Shown piece by piece: positions 54,292-62,289 of a stretch of 64,000 bases of DNA. The notes under the pieces are model-generated. The model saw only the letters and a program-made list of their open reading frames with translations, did no database searches and was not told the origin of the DNA. Position 1 is the first letter of the stretch. Every line of letters begins with the position of its first letter. Origin of the DNA: Hydromicrobium sp964415365 (GTDB lineage: Bacteria; Actinomycetota; Humimicrobiia; Humimicrobiales; Humimicrobiaceae); the NCBI GenBank assembly GCA_964415365.1, contig CAYPYW010000003.1, forward strand, positions 39,761 through 103,760, read 5' to 3'. Position numbers and translations under genes: made by a program.

Positions 54292-54918
54292 ATGGCATTA
54301 CTTTTCACATGGTATTATAATTTAATAACAAATAATTATACGAAGAGTTTTACTATGCAACTTATACCAGAATTTAAGATAGGTCTACTTAATGGCTGGA
54401 TTTTTGCTGCTATATTTATAATTCTACCATTTCTAATAACGTTATTTAACAAGGAAGCCTATAAGAAAGGTAGTAATCCTTCTAATATGAAAAAGAGAGA
54501 TAAGGTAATAAGTTATATTGCTACTATTGTTATCTATTTTGCATATTTATATTCAATTTTTCTACCATTTAAATTAGGGACAGCATGGTTTTATACAGGG
54601 CTTGTTATATTTATATTAGCCACAGCTTTACTTGTAACTGCCGTTATAAATTTTGTTACTACTCCAGTTGACAGTGTCGTAACCAAAGGAATGTACCGAT
54701 ATTCCAGACATCCAATATATTTTTCTAACTTCCTAGCTTTAATTGCTATAGGAATAGCTACTGCTTCATGGGTTATCTTATTAATTTCAATTATATTTTT
54801 TATCCTTGCCTATATTGACACTGTTTCTGAAGAATATTACTGCAAAGAAAAATATGGGAATACTTATAAAGAGTATTTAAATAAAACTCCAAAGTGGATA
54901 GGAATACCTAAGTCATAG
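54292..54918 (+). CDS. Isoprenylcysteine carboxyl methyltransferase-like membrane protein
   Basis: A 208-residue membrane protein with five or six helices. The C-terminal SAM-binding signature is GMYRYSRHPIYFSNFL, then SEEYYCKEKYGNTYKEYL, as in ICMT/PEMT (phospholipid methyltransferase) proteins. A start at Met22 (54355) would remove a non-hydrophobic lead. No ribosome site is clear for either. The substrate in bacteria is generally unknown. Confidence 0.83.
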   Translation: MALLFTWYYNLITNNYTKSFTMQLIPEFKIGLLNGWIFAAIFIILPFLITLFNKEAYKKGSNPSNMKKRDKVISYIATIVIYFAYLYSIFLPFKLGTAWFYTGLVIFILATALLVTAVINFVTTPVDSVVTKGMYRYSRHPIYFSNFLALIAIGIATASWVILLISIIFFILAYIDTVSEEYYCKEKYGNTYKEYLNKTPKWIGIPKS

Positions 54919-54937
54919 TCATAATTATATTAGCATT

Positions 54938-54985
54938 GGCTGCCCTGTTTAGCGAAATTTCGAAACAATTTTTGACGGAATTTAA
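54938..54985 (+). repeat. Dispersed repeat, right-end fragment
   Basis: GGCTGCCC, GAAATTTCGAA and AATTTTTGACGGAA match the right end of the repeat copy at 63154-63315 with a few differences. Only the right end is present. It lies in the 150-base gap between two membrane-protein genes, where I see no other feature. Confidence 0.5.
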
Positions 54986-55068
54986 AAATGTTTTCTTTTA
55001 CTTCATAAAAAAATAAAATACTTATAATAATTTTCTAACAGTTATTATTTTTTATTAAAGGAGTCTAT

Positions 55069-55743
55069 ATGGAAAAAGATACTTATCTCAAATGGAAACT
55101 TAATAGATGGCAGACTATCTTGCTATTCGGATTTCTACTAATGATAGTATATGCACTTGGTACATATTTTTTTGATTTCTTAGCCGGCTCTGCAACAGTT
55201 GGATTTGGGAAGATGGGGGATGTCTGGGGAATAGGTATGTTCTTTGTGTATATGATAGGATATTTTGTAGCAATTATTGTTATCCTGCCCATACTTATCT
55301 TTAAAAATTTTGGTATAGGACTCCTTATTTTCTTACCCTATGCTATAGTCGGTTTCTTCGTAGAGTATTATTACGAATTGATCGCTGTGCCAGCATTAAA
55401 AGGTATCTGGGCTGTATTTGTATGGGCAATTATAGGGCTCTTAATTGGTTTATCTGCTGATATAACTTATAAATATTTGTCAAAAAAAATTAACCTGAAG
55501 TTAAAATCAATAGTAATGGGAGTGATATTATCCATTACTGACTTTATATTAACATTTATTGTCCTTATGTACTGCTATAATATTCCCATGCAGATTTCCC
55601 CAGTTGATCCAGGCAATTGGTTTGGAGTGGCTTATTTTGGACTGCCATGGCTAATAGTAAACAGTGGATTTGGGGGATTTACTGCTTATGCTATCTTTAA
55701 TGAATTAAAGTTAAAAAATAATATACTTAAAAGGCGATCTTGA
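55069..55743 (+). CDS. Integral membrane protein of unknown function
   Basis: A 224-residue protein with six hydrophobic segments, at about 15-35, 57-80, 84-104, 112-130, 144-164 and 186-206. The cytoplasmic loops are Lys-rich, and the tail is KLKNNILKRRS. An AAAGGAG site precedes the ATG. No recognised motif. It is probably transcribed separately from the methyltransferase gene. Confidence 0.65.
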   Translation: MEKDTYLKWKLNRWQTILLFGFLLMIVYALGTYFFDFLAGSATVGFGKMGDVWGIGMFFVYMIGYFVAIIVILPILIFKNFGIGLLIFLPYAIVGFFVEYYYELIAVPALKGIWAVFVWAIIGLLIGLSADITYKYLSKKINLKLKSIVMGVILSITDFILTFIVLMYCYNIPMQISPVDPGNWFGVAYFGLPWLIVNSGFGGFTAYAIFNELKLKNNILKRRS

Positions 55744-55746
55744 ATT

Positions 55747-55783
55747 GGCTGGGGATATTAAACGATTTAAGAACTAAATATTA
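55747..55783 (+). repeat. Dispersed repeat, left-end fragment
   Basis: GGCTGGGGATATTAAAC followed by GAACTAAATATTA resembles the left end of the repeat copy at 59092. It is truncated after about 37 bases, between two convergent genes. Confidence 0.45.
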
Positions 55784-56188
55784 CTATAATATCATTGATT
55801 TATCTTCAATAAATTCCCTTAGAAAGTTTTCAAATGAAAATAATATCTTATAAGCTTCATAATTATAATTATCAGCCTCTAATGGTTTCTTAGTAGTTCT
55901 TATATATTCATCCTTTGCTGCTTCAATTACTCCCAAAACTTCAGCAAAATAATAAGGATTAGATGACTTTTTTGGATCTGATGCTATTCTTTCTAGATGC
56001 TTGTAAGATGGGTTACTGTAACCTATTTCTCTATAAATTAAATTCATACCATCAGACAGGAACTTTGAATATTCCTCATTTCTTGGATAATCGCGAGAGC
56101 AAACCCGACCATCCCACCCACCTTCAGTAAGTTTTTCATGACCATATCTTATCAATTTTTCAAATAGAACAACTATATTTTCATCCAT
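55784..56188 (-). CDS. Small hypothetical protein
   Basis: A 134-residue soluble, helical protein with a mixed charge pattern (LIRYGHEKLTEGGWDGRV, YYFAEVLGVIEAAKDEYI). An AAGAAGGA ribosome site precedes the ATG. I do not recognise a family. Its location in the accessory region next to toxin-like genes is the only hint. Confidence 0.6.
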   Translation of the reverse strand: MDENIVVLFEKLIRYGHEKLTEGGWDGRVCSRDYPRNEEYSKFLSDGMNLIYREIGYSNPSYKHLERIASDPKKSSNPYYFAEVLGVIEAAKDEYIRTTKKPLEADNYNYEAYKILFSFENFLREFIEDKSMIL

Positions 56189-56311
56189 TTCAAATCCTTC
56201 TTTTTAGTATATTCCATTAATCATTAATCTTACACCTTCTTTCGATCCAAATTCAAAGAGGATTAAAAAAATTCTGTTAAAAATAATAAATTTTATAATC
56301 CCAAGGGGTCT

Positions 56312-56869
56312 CTAAGTACTTGTCACGTTTGAAGATTCCAAAAATTCTTTTGGTCTAAATATCCTTGTTTTATAAATATTTTCTAATTTAGATTTAACAG
56401 ATTTTTTCAAAAAATGCTTGTCTAATGTAATAAAAATATCTCTATCATTGTAGACATGACCAAGAAAAATCATAGTATCTATGATATTTTTACGCCATAT
56501 TTTATTATTTATATTATTTTTCATATACTCAATTTCAGATTTTCCAAATATTGTATTATAGATATTTCTTTCAAGTTTACTTATTTCTCCACTAGCCCAA
56601 TAGCAGTAGTCCCAAAAAGCGAGGTTATATCTTCCTATTGTTTTAACAATTTCTAGATCATTGAAATTATTTTCAACTAACCAGCTTTTAAATTCTTTAA
56701 TATTATCAATGAATTTTCCTTTTACTTTCTTTTCAATTGCACATACTGCGACCACTCCAATATTAATTCTCTTCTTTTGTCTTATTTCTAGAATCCTTAT
56801 AGTTTCAGATTTATTATCTCTGTCTTCTTCTACTTCTATTAAAATATTGGTATCAAATGTAACCTTCAT
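56312..56869 (-). CDS. PIN-like ribonuclease domain protein
   Basis: A 185-residue PIN-fold protein, presumed metal-dependent RNase. The first acidic residue is D6 in VTFDTNILIEVEED, a second cluster is in NIIDTMIFLGHVYND, and the C-terminal strand DIFITLDKHFLKKS carries the late Asp. It starts 3 bases after the upstream HEPN-like gene ends, so both are translated together. It is probably the toxin-like or effector partner of a two-gene cassette. Confidence 0.7.
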   Translation of the reverse strand: MKVTFDTNILIEVEEDRDNKSETIRILEIRQKKRINIGVVAVCAIEKKVKGKFIDNIKEFKSWLVENNFNDLEIVKTIGRYNLAFWDYCYWASGEISKLERNIYNTIFGKSEIEYMKNNINNKIWRKNIIDTMIFLGHVYNDRDIFITLDKHFLKKSVKSKLENIYKTRIFRPKEFLESSNVTST

Positions 56870-56872
56870 TAA

Positions 56873-57220
56873 TTAAGCAAATATAAATGTTCTATATATC
56901 TTTCGGTGTCTAATTTCTCTATTATCAATTCTTCGGATAACTTCTCTTCCCGCTTCTTTAAAATCTTCGAACAAATATTGAGACACTAATATTAATCTTT
57001 TAATATTCCTGATTGTTTTTATTTCTAAATGCTCTCCGTATCTAGAGATTTCGGCTTCCTTAATAAGCTCTAAATTATGTTTTGGCAAGATTATATGAAT
57101 TAATCCACATCTTAAATCTTTATATAGGAAAAAACTGCTATTTTCATCATTAAAAGGTTGATATATAGGTGGAAACAATTCTTTTATAGCTAATTGAAAT
57201 CTATTATATATTATTATCAT
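56873..57220 (-). CDS. HEPN-like protein paired with PIN gene
   Basis: A 115-residue helical protein. LYKDLRCGLIHIILPK contains R37-x4-H42, the RNase motif of HEPN domains in its LRCGLxH form. The gene is first in a two-gene unit with the PIN protein, with only 3 bases between them. A 9-base inverted repeat and a TATATT box lie right before the ATG, without a ribosome site, which suggests a leaderless, self-regulated message. The motif is short, so the family call is moderate. Confidence 0.55.
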   Translation of the reverse strand: MIIIYNRFQLAIKELFPPIYQPFNDENSSFFLYKDLRCGLIHIILPKHNLELIKEAEISRYGEHLEIKTIRNIKRLILVSQYLFEDFKEAGREVIRRIDNREIRHRKIYRTFIFA

Positions 57221-57246
57221 ATTTTAATAATATAATATATTAAAAT
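57221..57246 (-). promoter_or_regulatory. Palindromic promoter region of the HEPN-PIN pair
   Basis: ATTTTAATA (57221-57229) and TATTAAAAT (57238-57246) form a 9-base inverted repeat that abuts the HEPN start codon. On the minus strand a TATATT hexamer ends 8 bases before the ATG. This arrangement suits autoregulation of a toxin-antitoxin-like unit. Confidence 0.45.
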
Positions 57247-57415
57247 TAAATTAATTTAAATTTTTTACAAAAAGTTATCTATGTTTTTGCCTGTAATCAA
57301 AAGGGTATGGGTATTAAATATCTGTACTTTTAATAAAATGTAATCCGTGCCAGTATTGTTTTAGAAATCGCAAAACTGATTAAAAATGACACACAAACCC
57401 AAGACTTGTGAATCA

Positions 57416-57538
57416 TTTGGAAGTTCGAAAGTCGAGCAAAAAAGACAAATAATTAATTTTGTACTTACGAACTTACAACTTAAAGGAAAAAAACTAGAGT
57501 ATACCTTGAAAACCCCCTTTGATGTACTGGTTTTATTA
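57416..57538 (+). pseudogene. Serine recombinase C-terminal remnant
   Basis: The translated segment EQKRQIINFVLTNLQLKGKK, then EYTLKTPFDVLV matches the C-terminal end of large serine recombinases (EKR, then VFSNLxLxGKKL and KKPFDxL). The upstream recombinase and zinc-ribbon domains are absent. It marks an old integration or excision event beside the DUF4143 ATPase. A continuous small frame from 57386 to 57613 runs through it but is not a normal gene. Confidence 0.6.
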
Positions 57539-57607
57539 CAAATTATTGGAAAATTATGGTTGACTTTGTTACAAAATATTATTATATTGTACCTGACTTT
57601 ATTACAA
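57528..57607 (+). repeat. Three 14-base direct repeats with 33-base phasing
   Basis: TGGTTTTATTACAA (57528), TGACTTTGTTACAA (57561) and TGACTTTATTACAA (57594) start exactly 33 bases apart, about three helical turns. The third lies across a candidate -35 (CTGACT, 57593-57598), which is 17 bases from CATAAT (57616-57621). The DUF4143 ATPase start follows 8 bases later. They look like operator or iteron-type binding sites. Confidence 0.65.
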
Positions 57608-57629
57608 GGATAAATCATAATGGGGTATA

Positions 57630-58991
57630 ATGTTTAATCGAGCAATAATAAAAGATCTGGAAAACTGGGTAAATAAAGATCAAAGAAAGCCATTGATACT
57701 TCGTGGTGCTAGACAAGTGGGCAAAACAATAGCAGTTGAAATATTTTCAAAACAATTTGATCAATATATATATCTGAATCTTGAAATTTCTTCAGATTGT
57801 AGGTTATTTGAGAGGAACTATAACATTGAAGATCTTATACAAGCGATATTTTTTGAAAAAAACAAAAAGAAAGTTAAAGGCAGAACACTTATATTTATAG
57901 ATGAAATACAAAACTGTCCTAATGCAATTTCGATGTTAAGATATTTCTATGAATCCGCAAAAGATTTATATGTTATAGCTGCAGGTTCTCTTCTTGAATC
58001 TTTAATAGATAAACAAATAAGTTTTCCCGTGGGAAGGGTTGAATTTCTTTATATGAAACCTTTAACTTTTAGAGAGTTTACATATGCAGGAGAGGACGAC
58101 TCTTATAAAGAAATTCTTGAAAAAGTGCCTTTTCAAGAATTTGGACATGAGAAATTACTAAAGAAATTTTATCAGTATACTCTAATTGGTGGTATGCCCG
58201 AGGTAGTAAATGTTTATTATAGAAAACAGGATTTAGTTGAACTAAGGCCAATTTATGAAAGCCTCCTGCGGTCGTATCTTGATGATGTGGAAAAGTATGC
58301 CAGAAACGATACAATGATTCGTGTTATACGCCATTCAATTGAAAGTTCTTTGTATTTAGCGGGGAGCAGAATTCGTTTTGAAGGATTTGGCCAGTCGAGA
58401 TACAAGTCCAGAGAAATTTCTGAAGCATTAAAAACTCTTGAAAAAGCTATGTTGATTAATTTGATGTATCCTTCAACAGGAACTGATTTACCTATAATAC
58501 CTAATTACAATAAATCCCCAAGGCTTCATTTTCTTGATACAGGTCTAGTAAATTTTTTTGCAGGATTACAAAAAGAACTCTTTAGCACAAAAGATTTAAA
58601 TAGTGTTTATGAGGGAAAAATTGCAGAGCATATAGTTGGACAGGAATTAATTGCAGAAAGCCAGAACTTTTTAGAGAAAGTACAGTTTTGGGTAAGAGAA
58701 AAAAAGCAATCTAATGCACAGGTAGATTATATTATTCAATTTGAAAACTATGTTATTCCCATTGAAGTGAAGACAGGAAAGTCTGGACAGTTACGATCTT
58801 TGCACGAATTTATTGACTGTTCACCACATAATTATTCAGTGAGGGTGTATTCAGGTAAGTTAAAAATTGATTTAGCAGAGACCATCAAAGGTAAGAAATT
58901 TTATATTCTAAATCTTCCTTTTTATTTAATAGGTGATATTAAAAAATATTTAACTTGGTTCTTTCAGCAAGGTATCAAAAACATCAATTAA
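57630..58991 (+). CDS. AAA ATPase with DUF4143 C-terminal domain
   Basis: A 453-residue protein. The N-terminal P-loop ATPase has Walker A RGARQVGKT (ending at T33), Walker B TLIFIDEIQNCP and a sensor strand YVIAAGSLLE. The DUF4143 domain (about 200-450) has a restriction-endonuclease-like core with QVDYIIQFE and PIEVKTGKSGQL, compatible with a D-ExK nuclease site. These proteins are common in accessory regions, and their role is not settled. The message looks leaderless. No partner gene is visible. Confidence 0.88.
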   Translation: MFNRAIIKDLENWVNKDQRKPLILRGARQVGKTIAVEIFSKQFDQYIYLNLEISSDCRLFERNYNIEDLIQAIFFEKNKKKVKGRTLIFIDEIQNCPNAISMLRYFYESAKDLYVIAAGSLLESLIDKQISFPVGRVEFLYMKPLTFREFTYAGEDDSYKEILEKVPFQEFGHEKLLKKFYQYTLIGGMPEVVNVYYRKQDLVELRPIYESLLRSYLDDVEKYARNDTMIRVIRHSIESSLYLAGSRIRFEGFGQSRYKSREISEALKTLEKAMLINLMYPSTGTDLPIIPNYNKSPRLHFLDTGLVNFFAGLQKELFSTKDLNSVYEGKIAEHIVGQELIAESQNFLEKVQFWVREKKQSNAQVDYIIQFENYVIPIEVKTGKSGQLRSLHEFIDCSPHNYSVRVYSGKLKIDLAETIKGKKFYILNLPFYLIGDIKKYLTWFFQQGIKNIN

Positions 58992-59091
58992 AATTAGGCA
59001 GGTAACCTTGAAAACTACAGATTGCGTGTCAAAGCGCTACGCTGTTAGGGAGCAGGATGCCCCTGTTTTTGGAGGAGAGCCCTATTCTGGC

Positions 59092-59258
59092 TGGGGATAC
59101 TGAACACATTTCGAACTTTTTATTATGAAGAAATAATAAGCTTTAAATACAAGATAGAGGAACTGAATTTAAATTTTGCAATGTGATGTAAATAGTAAAA
59201 TCTTGCTCCCCCAAGTTACAAAATTTCGAACCAATTTTTAAGAGAATTATTAAAAATA
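59092..59258 (+). repeat. Dispersed repeat, full copy A
   Basis: About 167 bases. The first 46 bases (TGGGGATACTGAACACATTT and following) differ from copy B at 63154 in one position. The middle is about 75% alike. The right end has AAATTTCGAACCAATTTTTAA, which is partly complementary to the left-end ATTTCGAACTTTTTA. There is no coding gene. It fills most of the 420-base gap between the ATPase and the small membrane protein. Confidence 0.65.
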
Positions 59259-59410
59259 TGGGAATCTTTTAAAAATAAATAATATCATCAGAGTAAATAA
59301 ATTAGGTTTCTACAAACGACCAATTAATATAGTCTATAATGCAACTAAAAAGAAACAGTAGCATAACCTGAGGTTAGGTTATAGTTATTTTGGTTTATAG
59401 CCTGTTAACC

Positions 59411-59653
59411 TTATTTTTCCTTTGCTGAGTAGTAACCCCTAAACCATGTAAATATACCTATCAACCAAAATGCTATTGCCAGCAGGAACCAATTAATTGA
59501 TTCCAAACCTAATACCTTATTTATAGCATCGCTAACAATACCAATTATTATGAATACTGCACCTAGATAGGTAAATATGCTGTGCATCCAACAGCATAAC
59601 TTTACATTTCTCTCAAAGAGCAACTTCTTTACATCGTTTGGAATTTCTGCCAT
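59411..59653 (-). CDS. Small two-helix membrane protein
   Basis: An 80-residue protein with hydrophobic segments at about 25-43 and 52-70 and a basic tail (RGYYSAKEK). A GGAAAGGAG site precedes the ATG, which supports translation. No family recognised. Confidence 0.55.
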   Translation of the reverse strand: MAEIPNDVKKLLFERNVKLCCWMHSIFTYLGAVFIIIGIVSDAINKVLGLESINWFLLAIAFWLIGIFTWFRGYYSAKEK

Positions 59654-59771
59654 TTTATTGACTCCTTTCCTTACAAATTAAATATTTGAATATAATCTGA
59701 TGTTATAATTTAGACTTGAGTTTTGCTTTAAAGTAGAAATATTTATTTATTTTTGATTTGAACACATATCA

Positions 59772-60047
59772 ATTATAACATAGTAGACAAAGTTGATAAA
59801 AATAAATTATTGTAGCGGGTACCGGAGGAATTATAGTAAATATATATCCGTTTCTTTCAAAACCACCGATAACTGGTTTAAAGTGTCTTAACTCTATTAG
59901 AAAAAATTCATCTAATTGAGTGTCAATTAACATATCATGGTTATATGGAGCAGGTCTTTCTATTTCATCCTGGTGTTTAAGAATATTATATTTTTCGATT
60001 GGTATTTTCTTTTGGAGATATTTGGTTAATATGCTTGACCTATATAT
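59772..60047 (-). pseudogene. Start-less protein-like frame, unknown remnant
   Basis: The minus strand is open for 92 codons between stops at 60048-60050 and 59769-59771. The translation looks protein-like (ERPAPYNHDMLIDTQLDEFF, then RHFKPVIGGFERNGYIF) but there is no ATG, GTG or TTG near its beginning. It is probably the remnant of a gene cut off by the toxin-antitoxin module that now begins at 60035. Family not recognised. Confidence 0.35.
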
Positions 60048-60063
60048 TCAAAATGCATATAAT
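60035..60063 (+). promoter_or_regulatory. Promoter of the MNT-HEPN module
   Basis: TTGACC (60035-60040), a 17-base spacer and TATAAT (60058-60063). The expected start of transcription (about 60070) is only a few bases before the ATG at 60074, and there is no ribosome site. The mRNA is therefore probably leaderless. Confidence 0.75.
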
Positions 60064-60073
60064 TATATGCAAT

Positions 60074-60652
60074 ATGAATATTTTATCAAAAAGTAAAGCT
60101 GATTTGCTTGGCCTCTTTTTTACCAATCCTGAAAGGTCTTTTTATATTCAAGAAATAGGAAGGATATTGAATAAAAAGCCGGGTACATTCCAAAGGACTT
60201 TAAATAATCTTATTTCAGAGGGAATACTTACAAGTGAATATAAGGGTAATTTACGCTTTATTACAGTTAATGAGAATTATCCTATATATAATGAGTTAAA
60301 AAATATTATCTTTAAAACTGTGGGAATACAGGGAAGCATAAAGCAAATTCTTAAGGAAATAGGAGATATTAGAATAGCCTTCATATATGGGTCTTATGCT
60401 AAATCCAAAGAACAGTTTTTATCGGATATTGATTTATTAATTGTTGGAGATCCGGATGAAGATAAATTAATTGAGAAACTGGATGTCTTGGAAAGGAAAC
60501 TTCAACGCGAGATAAATTATAAAATTTTTAGTTATGATGGATTAAAAAAAGAGATTGAAGAAAAAGACTCTTTTATTTTACAGATCTTAAAGGATAAAAA
60601 AATAATACTTGCTGGAGAAGATAATGATTTACGAAAAATTTCTCAAAGGTAA
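60074..60652 (+). CDS. MNT-type nucleotidyltransferase with winged helix, antitoxin of MNT-HEPN pair
   Basis: A 192-residue protein. A winged-helix domain (about 5-65, FYIQEIGRILNKKPGTFQRT) precedes a minimal nucleotidyltransferase domain with G106-S107 in FIYGSYAKS and D118-x-D120 in LSDIDLLIVG. The frame opens at 59999 with TTG, but that start lies upstream of the promoter, so ATG 60074 is chosen. It overlaps the HEPN gene. In known MNT-HEPN pairs the nucleotidyltransferase silences the HEPN RNase by AMPylation. The fused winged helix may give autoregulation. Confidence 0.85.
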   Translation: MNILSKSKADLLGLFFTNPERSFYIQEIGRILNKKPGTFQRTLNNLISEGILTSEYKGNLRFITVNENYPIYNELKNIIFKTVGIQGSIKQILKEIGDIRIAFIYGSYAKSKEQFLSDIDLLIVGDPDEDKLIEKLDVLERKLQREINYKIFSYDGLKKEIEEKDSFILQILKDKKIILAGEDNDLRKISQR

Positions 60653-61073
60653 TCTGGTTAAGAAACAAAAACCAGATTTTAAACAGATTAGCCACCAGCT
60701 TGCCCGTTCAACAAAAGACTTAAATACAGCTAAAGCTAATTTGGAAATTGATTTGACCTGGTCTTATACTATTGCGTATCATGCCATGATTAGAGCCGGA
60801 AGGGCCCTGATATTTTCAGAGGGCTATTTACCAACAATAAAGAATTCCCATAAGACAATAGTAGAATTTACATTATTGATACTGGGAGATGAATACAAAT
60901 ATATTACTGGGAAATTCAATAGAATGAGAAGAAGGCGTCATGATTTTATATATGATTCTAAAAATCATATAACTGTCAAAGAAGCAAAAACCTCAATTGA
61001 AGCAGCCGAAAAATTGATAGGCAGGATTAAAAATGTGATAGAAAAACAAAATCCCCAAAAAGACTTGTTCTAG
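60624..61073 (+). CDS. HEPN-domain toxin of MNT-HEPN pair
   Basis: A 149-residue helical HEPN protein. FNRMRRRRHDFIYD holds the arginine-rich R100-x5-H106 segment of this subgroup. SYTIAYHAMIRAGRALIFSEGY is the conserved helix 2 region. The frame extends to a TTG at 60609, but the ATG at 60624 has GGAGA just upstream. It overlaps the MNT gene by 29 bases, typical for coupled toxin-antitoxin genes. It is probably an RNase held inactive by its partner. Confidence 0.83.
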   Translation: MIYEKFLKGNLVKKQKPDFKQISHQLARSTKDLNTAKANLEIDLTWSYTIAYHAMIRAGRALIFSEGYLPTIKNSHKTIVEFTLLILGDEYKYITGKFNRMRRRRHDFIYDSKNHITVKEAKTSIEAAEKLIGRIKNVIEKQNPQKDLF

Positions 61074-61357
61074 ATCTTATTTTGTTCATAGTCGATATGG
61101 AATAAAGTTACTGGTAGACCGAAGGGTACAATAGTAAGAACTTTTAATTTAAGCGTAGAAATAAAGTATTAATAAATTAATTTAACTTTACCCAGAGTTA
61201 AAGTTTCTTACACGAGCATAATATATTATCCTTATATCATCTTTGAATTAAACCATATAGATATCTGCAATATATTCATATTTTTATATCCTGGCAAAGC
61301 ATTTAACTTATTCCCATAAAATGTATTATAATTATATTCAATTTTAGTTTAACGACA

Positions 61358-61363
61358 TATAAT
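61358..61363 (+). promoter_or_regulatory. -10 element of a leaderless ABC exporter message
   Basis: TATAAT at 61358-61363 ends 8 bases before the ATG at 61372, with no ribosome site between. The -35 is weak (TTCAAT-like near 61337). The 298-base gap before it (61074-61371) shows no gene. Confidence 0.5.
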
Positions 61364-61371
61364 TAAATTAA

Positions 61372-62289
61372 ATGATAGAGGTAAAAAATCTAACAAAAAA
61401 GTTCGGGGATATTACTGCAGTTGATAACCTGTCTTTTCAAGTTGACAAGGGAGAGATATTTGGTCTTCTCGGGCCCAACGGAGCAGGAAAAACCACAACC
61501 ATAAGGATATTATGTTGCCTTATTTCCCAGACAAGCGGAGAAGCCAAAATAGATGGCTATAAGATTGGAGATAATGCTAATTCCTTGAAAGTCAGAAAAA
61601 TTATCGGGCTTGTTCCGGACAACGTGGGTCTCTATGAAGAACTGAGTGCACATGAAAACCTTGATTACTATGGAAGACTATATGAATGTACAGAAAAGCA
61701 GAGAAAAGAAGGTATCGAGTATTTTTTAAAGATGCTTGGCTTATGGGATAAAAGAAACTTTGCAGTCGGGGATTTCTCAAAGGGTATGAAACAGAAAGTG
61801 GCAATAGCAAGAGCTCTCATACATAATCCTAAATTACTATTTTTAGACGAACCTACGGTAAACCTGGACCCGGAATATTCTAAGGTAGTAAGAGACATTA
61901 TCCTTGGGCTCAAAAAGGAAGGTAAAACAATCTTTTTAAATACACATAATCTTGACGAAGCCCAGAGGATTTGTGACAGAATAGGGATATTAAAGACCAA
62001 ATTACTTGCAGTAAATACACCAGAACAATTGGAAAAATCCTTCTCTGGAAACAAAATCGTTATCCAACTAAAAGAAGTTAATGAATCAATTATAGATGCA
62101 GTAAAAAGTTTGAAGCCAAAAAATCTAATTGCTGAGGGAAATAAAATAATTATAGAAGCTGACCCCCTAAAAGAAAATCCCGATTTTGTAAAAGCAATAG
62201 TTTCAGCTGGGGGTCGTGTTCAGTTTGTGACTGAACCCAATCCTGATTTAGAGGAAACTTATTTAGAAATTGTCGAGGAAACAAAATGA
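61372..62289 (+). CDS. ABC exporter ATPase (DrrA/NatA-like)
   Basis: A 305-residue ATPase. Walker A is GPNGAGKTT, the signature FSKGMKQKVAIARAL, Walker B LLFLDEPTVNLDPEY, and the switch His is in FLNTHNLDEA. A C-terminal domain (about 220-305) is typical of drug or sodium exporters. It overlaps the permease start by 4 bases (ATGA), so the two are coupled. The permease is frameshifted, which raises doubt that the exporter works. Confidence 0.9.
   Translation: MIEVKNLTKKFGDITAVDNLSFQVDKGEIFGLLGPNGAGKTTTIRILCCLISQTSGEAKIDGYKIGDNANSLKVRKIIGLVPDNVGLYEELSAHENLDYYGRLYECTEKQRKEGIEYFLKMLGLWDKRNFAVGDFSKGMKQKVAIARALIHNPKLLFLDEPTVNLDPEYSKVVRDIILGLKKEGKTIFLNTHNLDEAQRICDRIGILKTKLLAVNTPEQLEKSFSGNKIVIQLKEVNESIIDAVKSLKPKNLIAEGNKIIIEADPLKENPDFVKAIVSAGGRVQFVTEPNPDLEETYLEIVEETK

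Noticed and set aside
54435..54446. AATAACGTTATT, a perfect single unit of the LacI operator
   Set aside because: It is a lone unit inside the coding region of the ICMT-like gene, without a promoter. Chance occurrence in AT-rich DNA is likely.
57528..57607. Possible CRISPR-like array
   Set aside because: There are only three 14-base units with AT-rich 19-base intervals that form part of a promoter, and no cas gene. Operator-like repeats explain it better.
57386..57613. Independent 75-residue gene
   Set aside because: Its first half is a recombinase tail and its second half is translated from the 33-base repeats. No ribosome site supports it.
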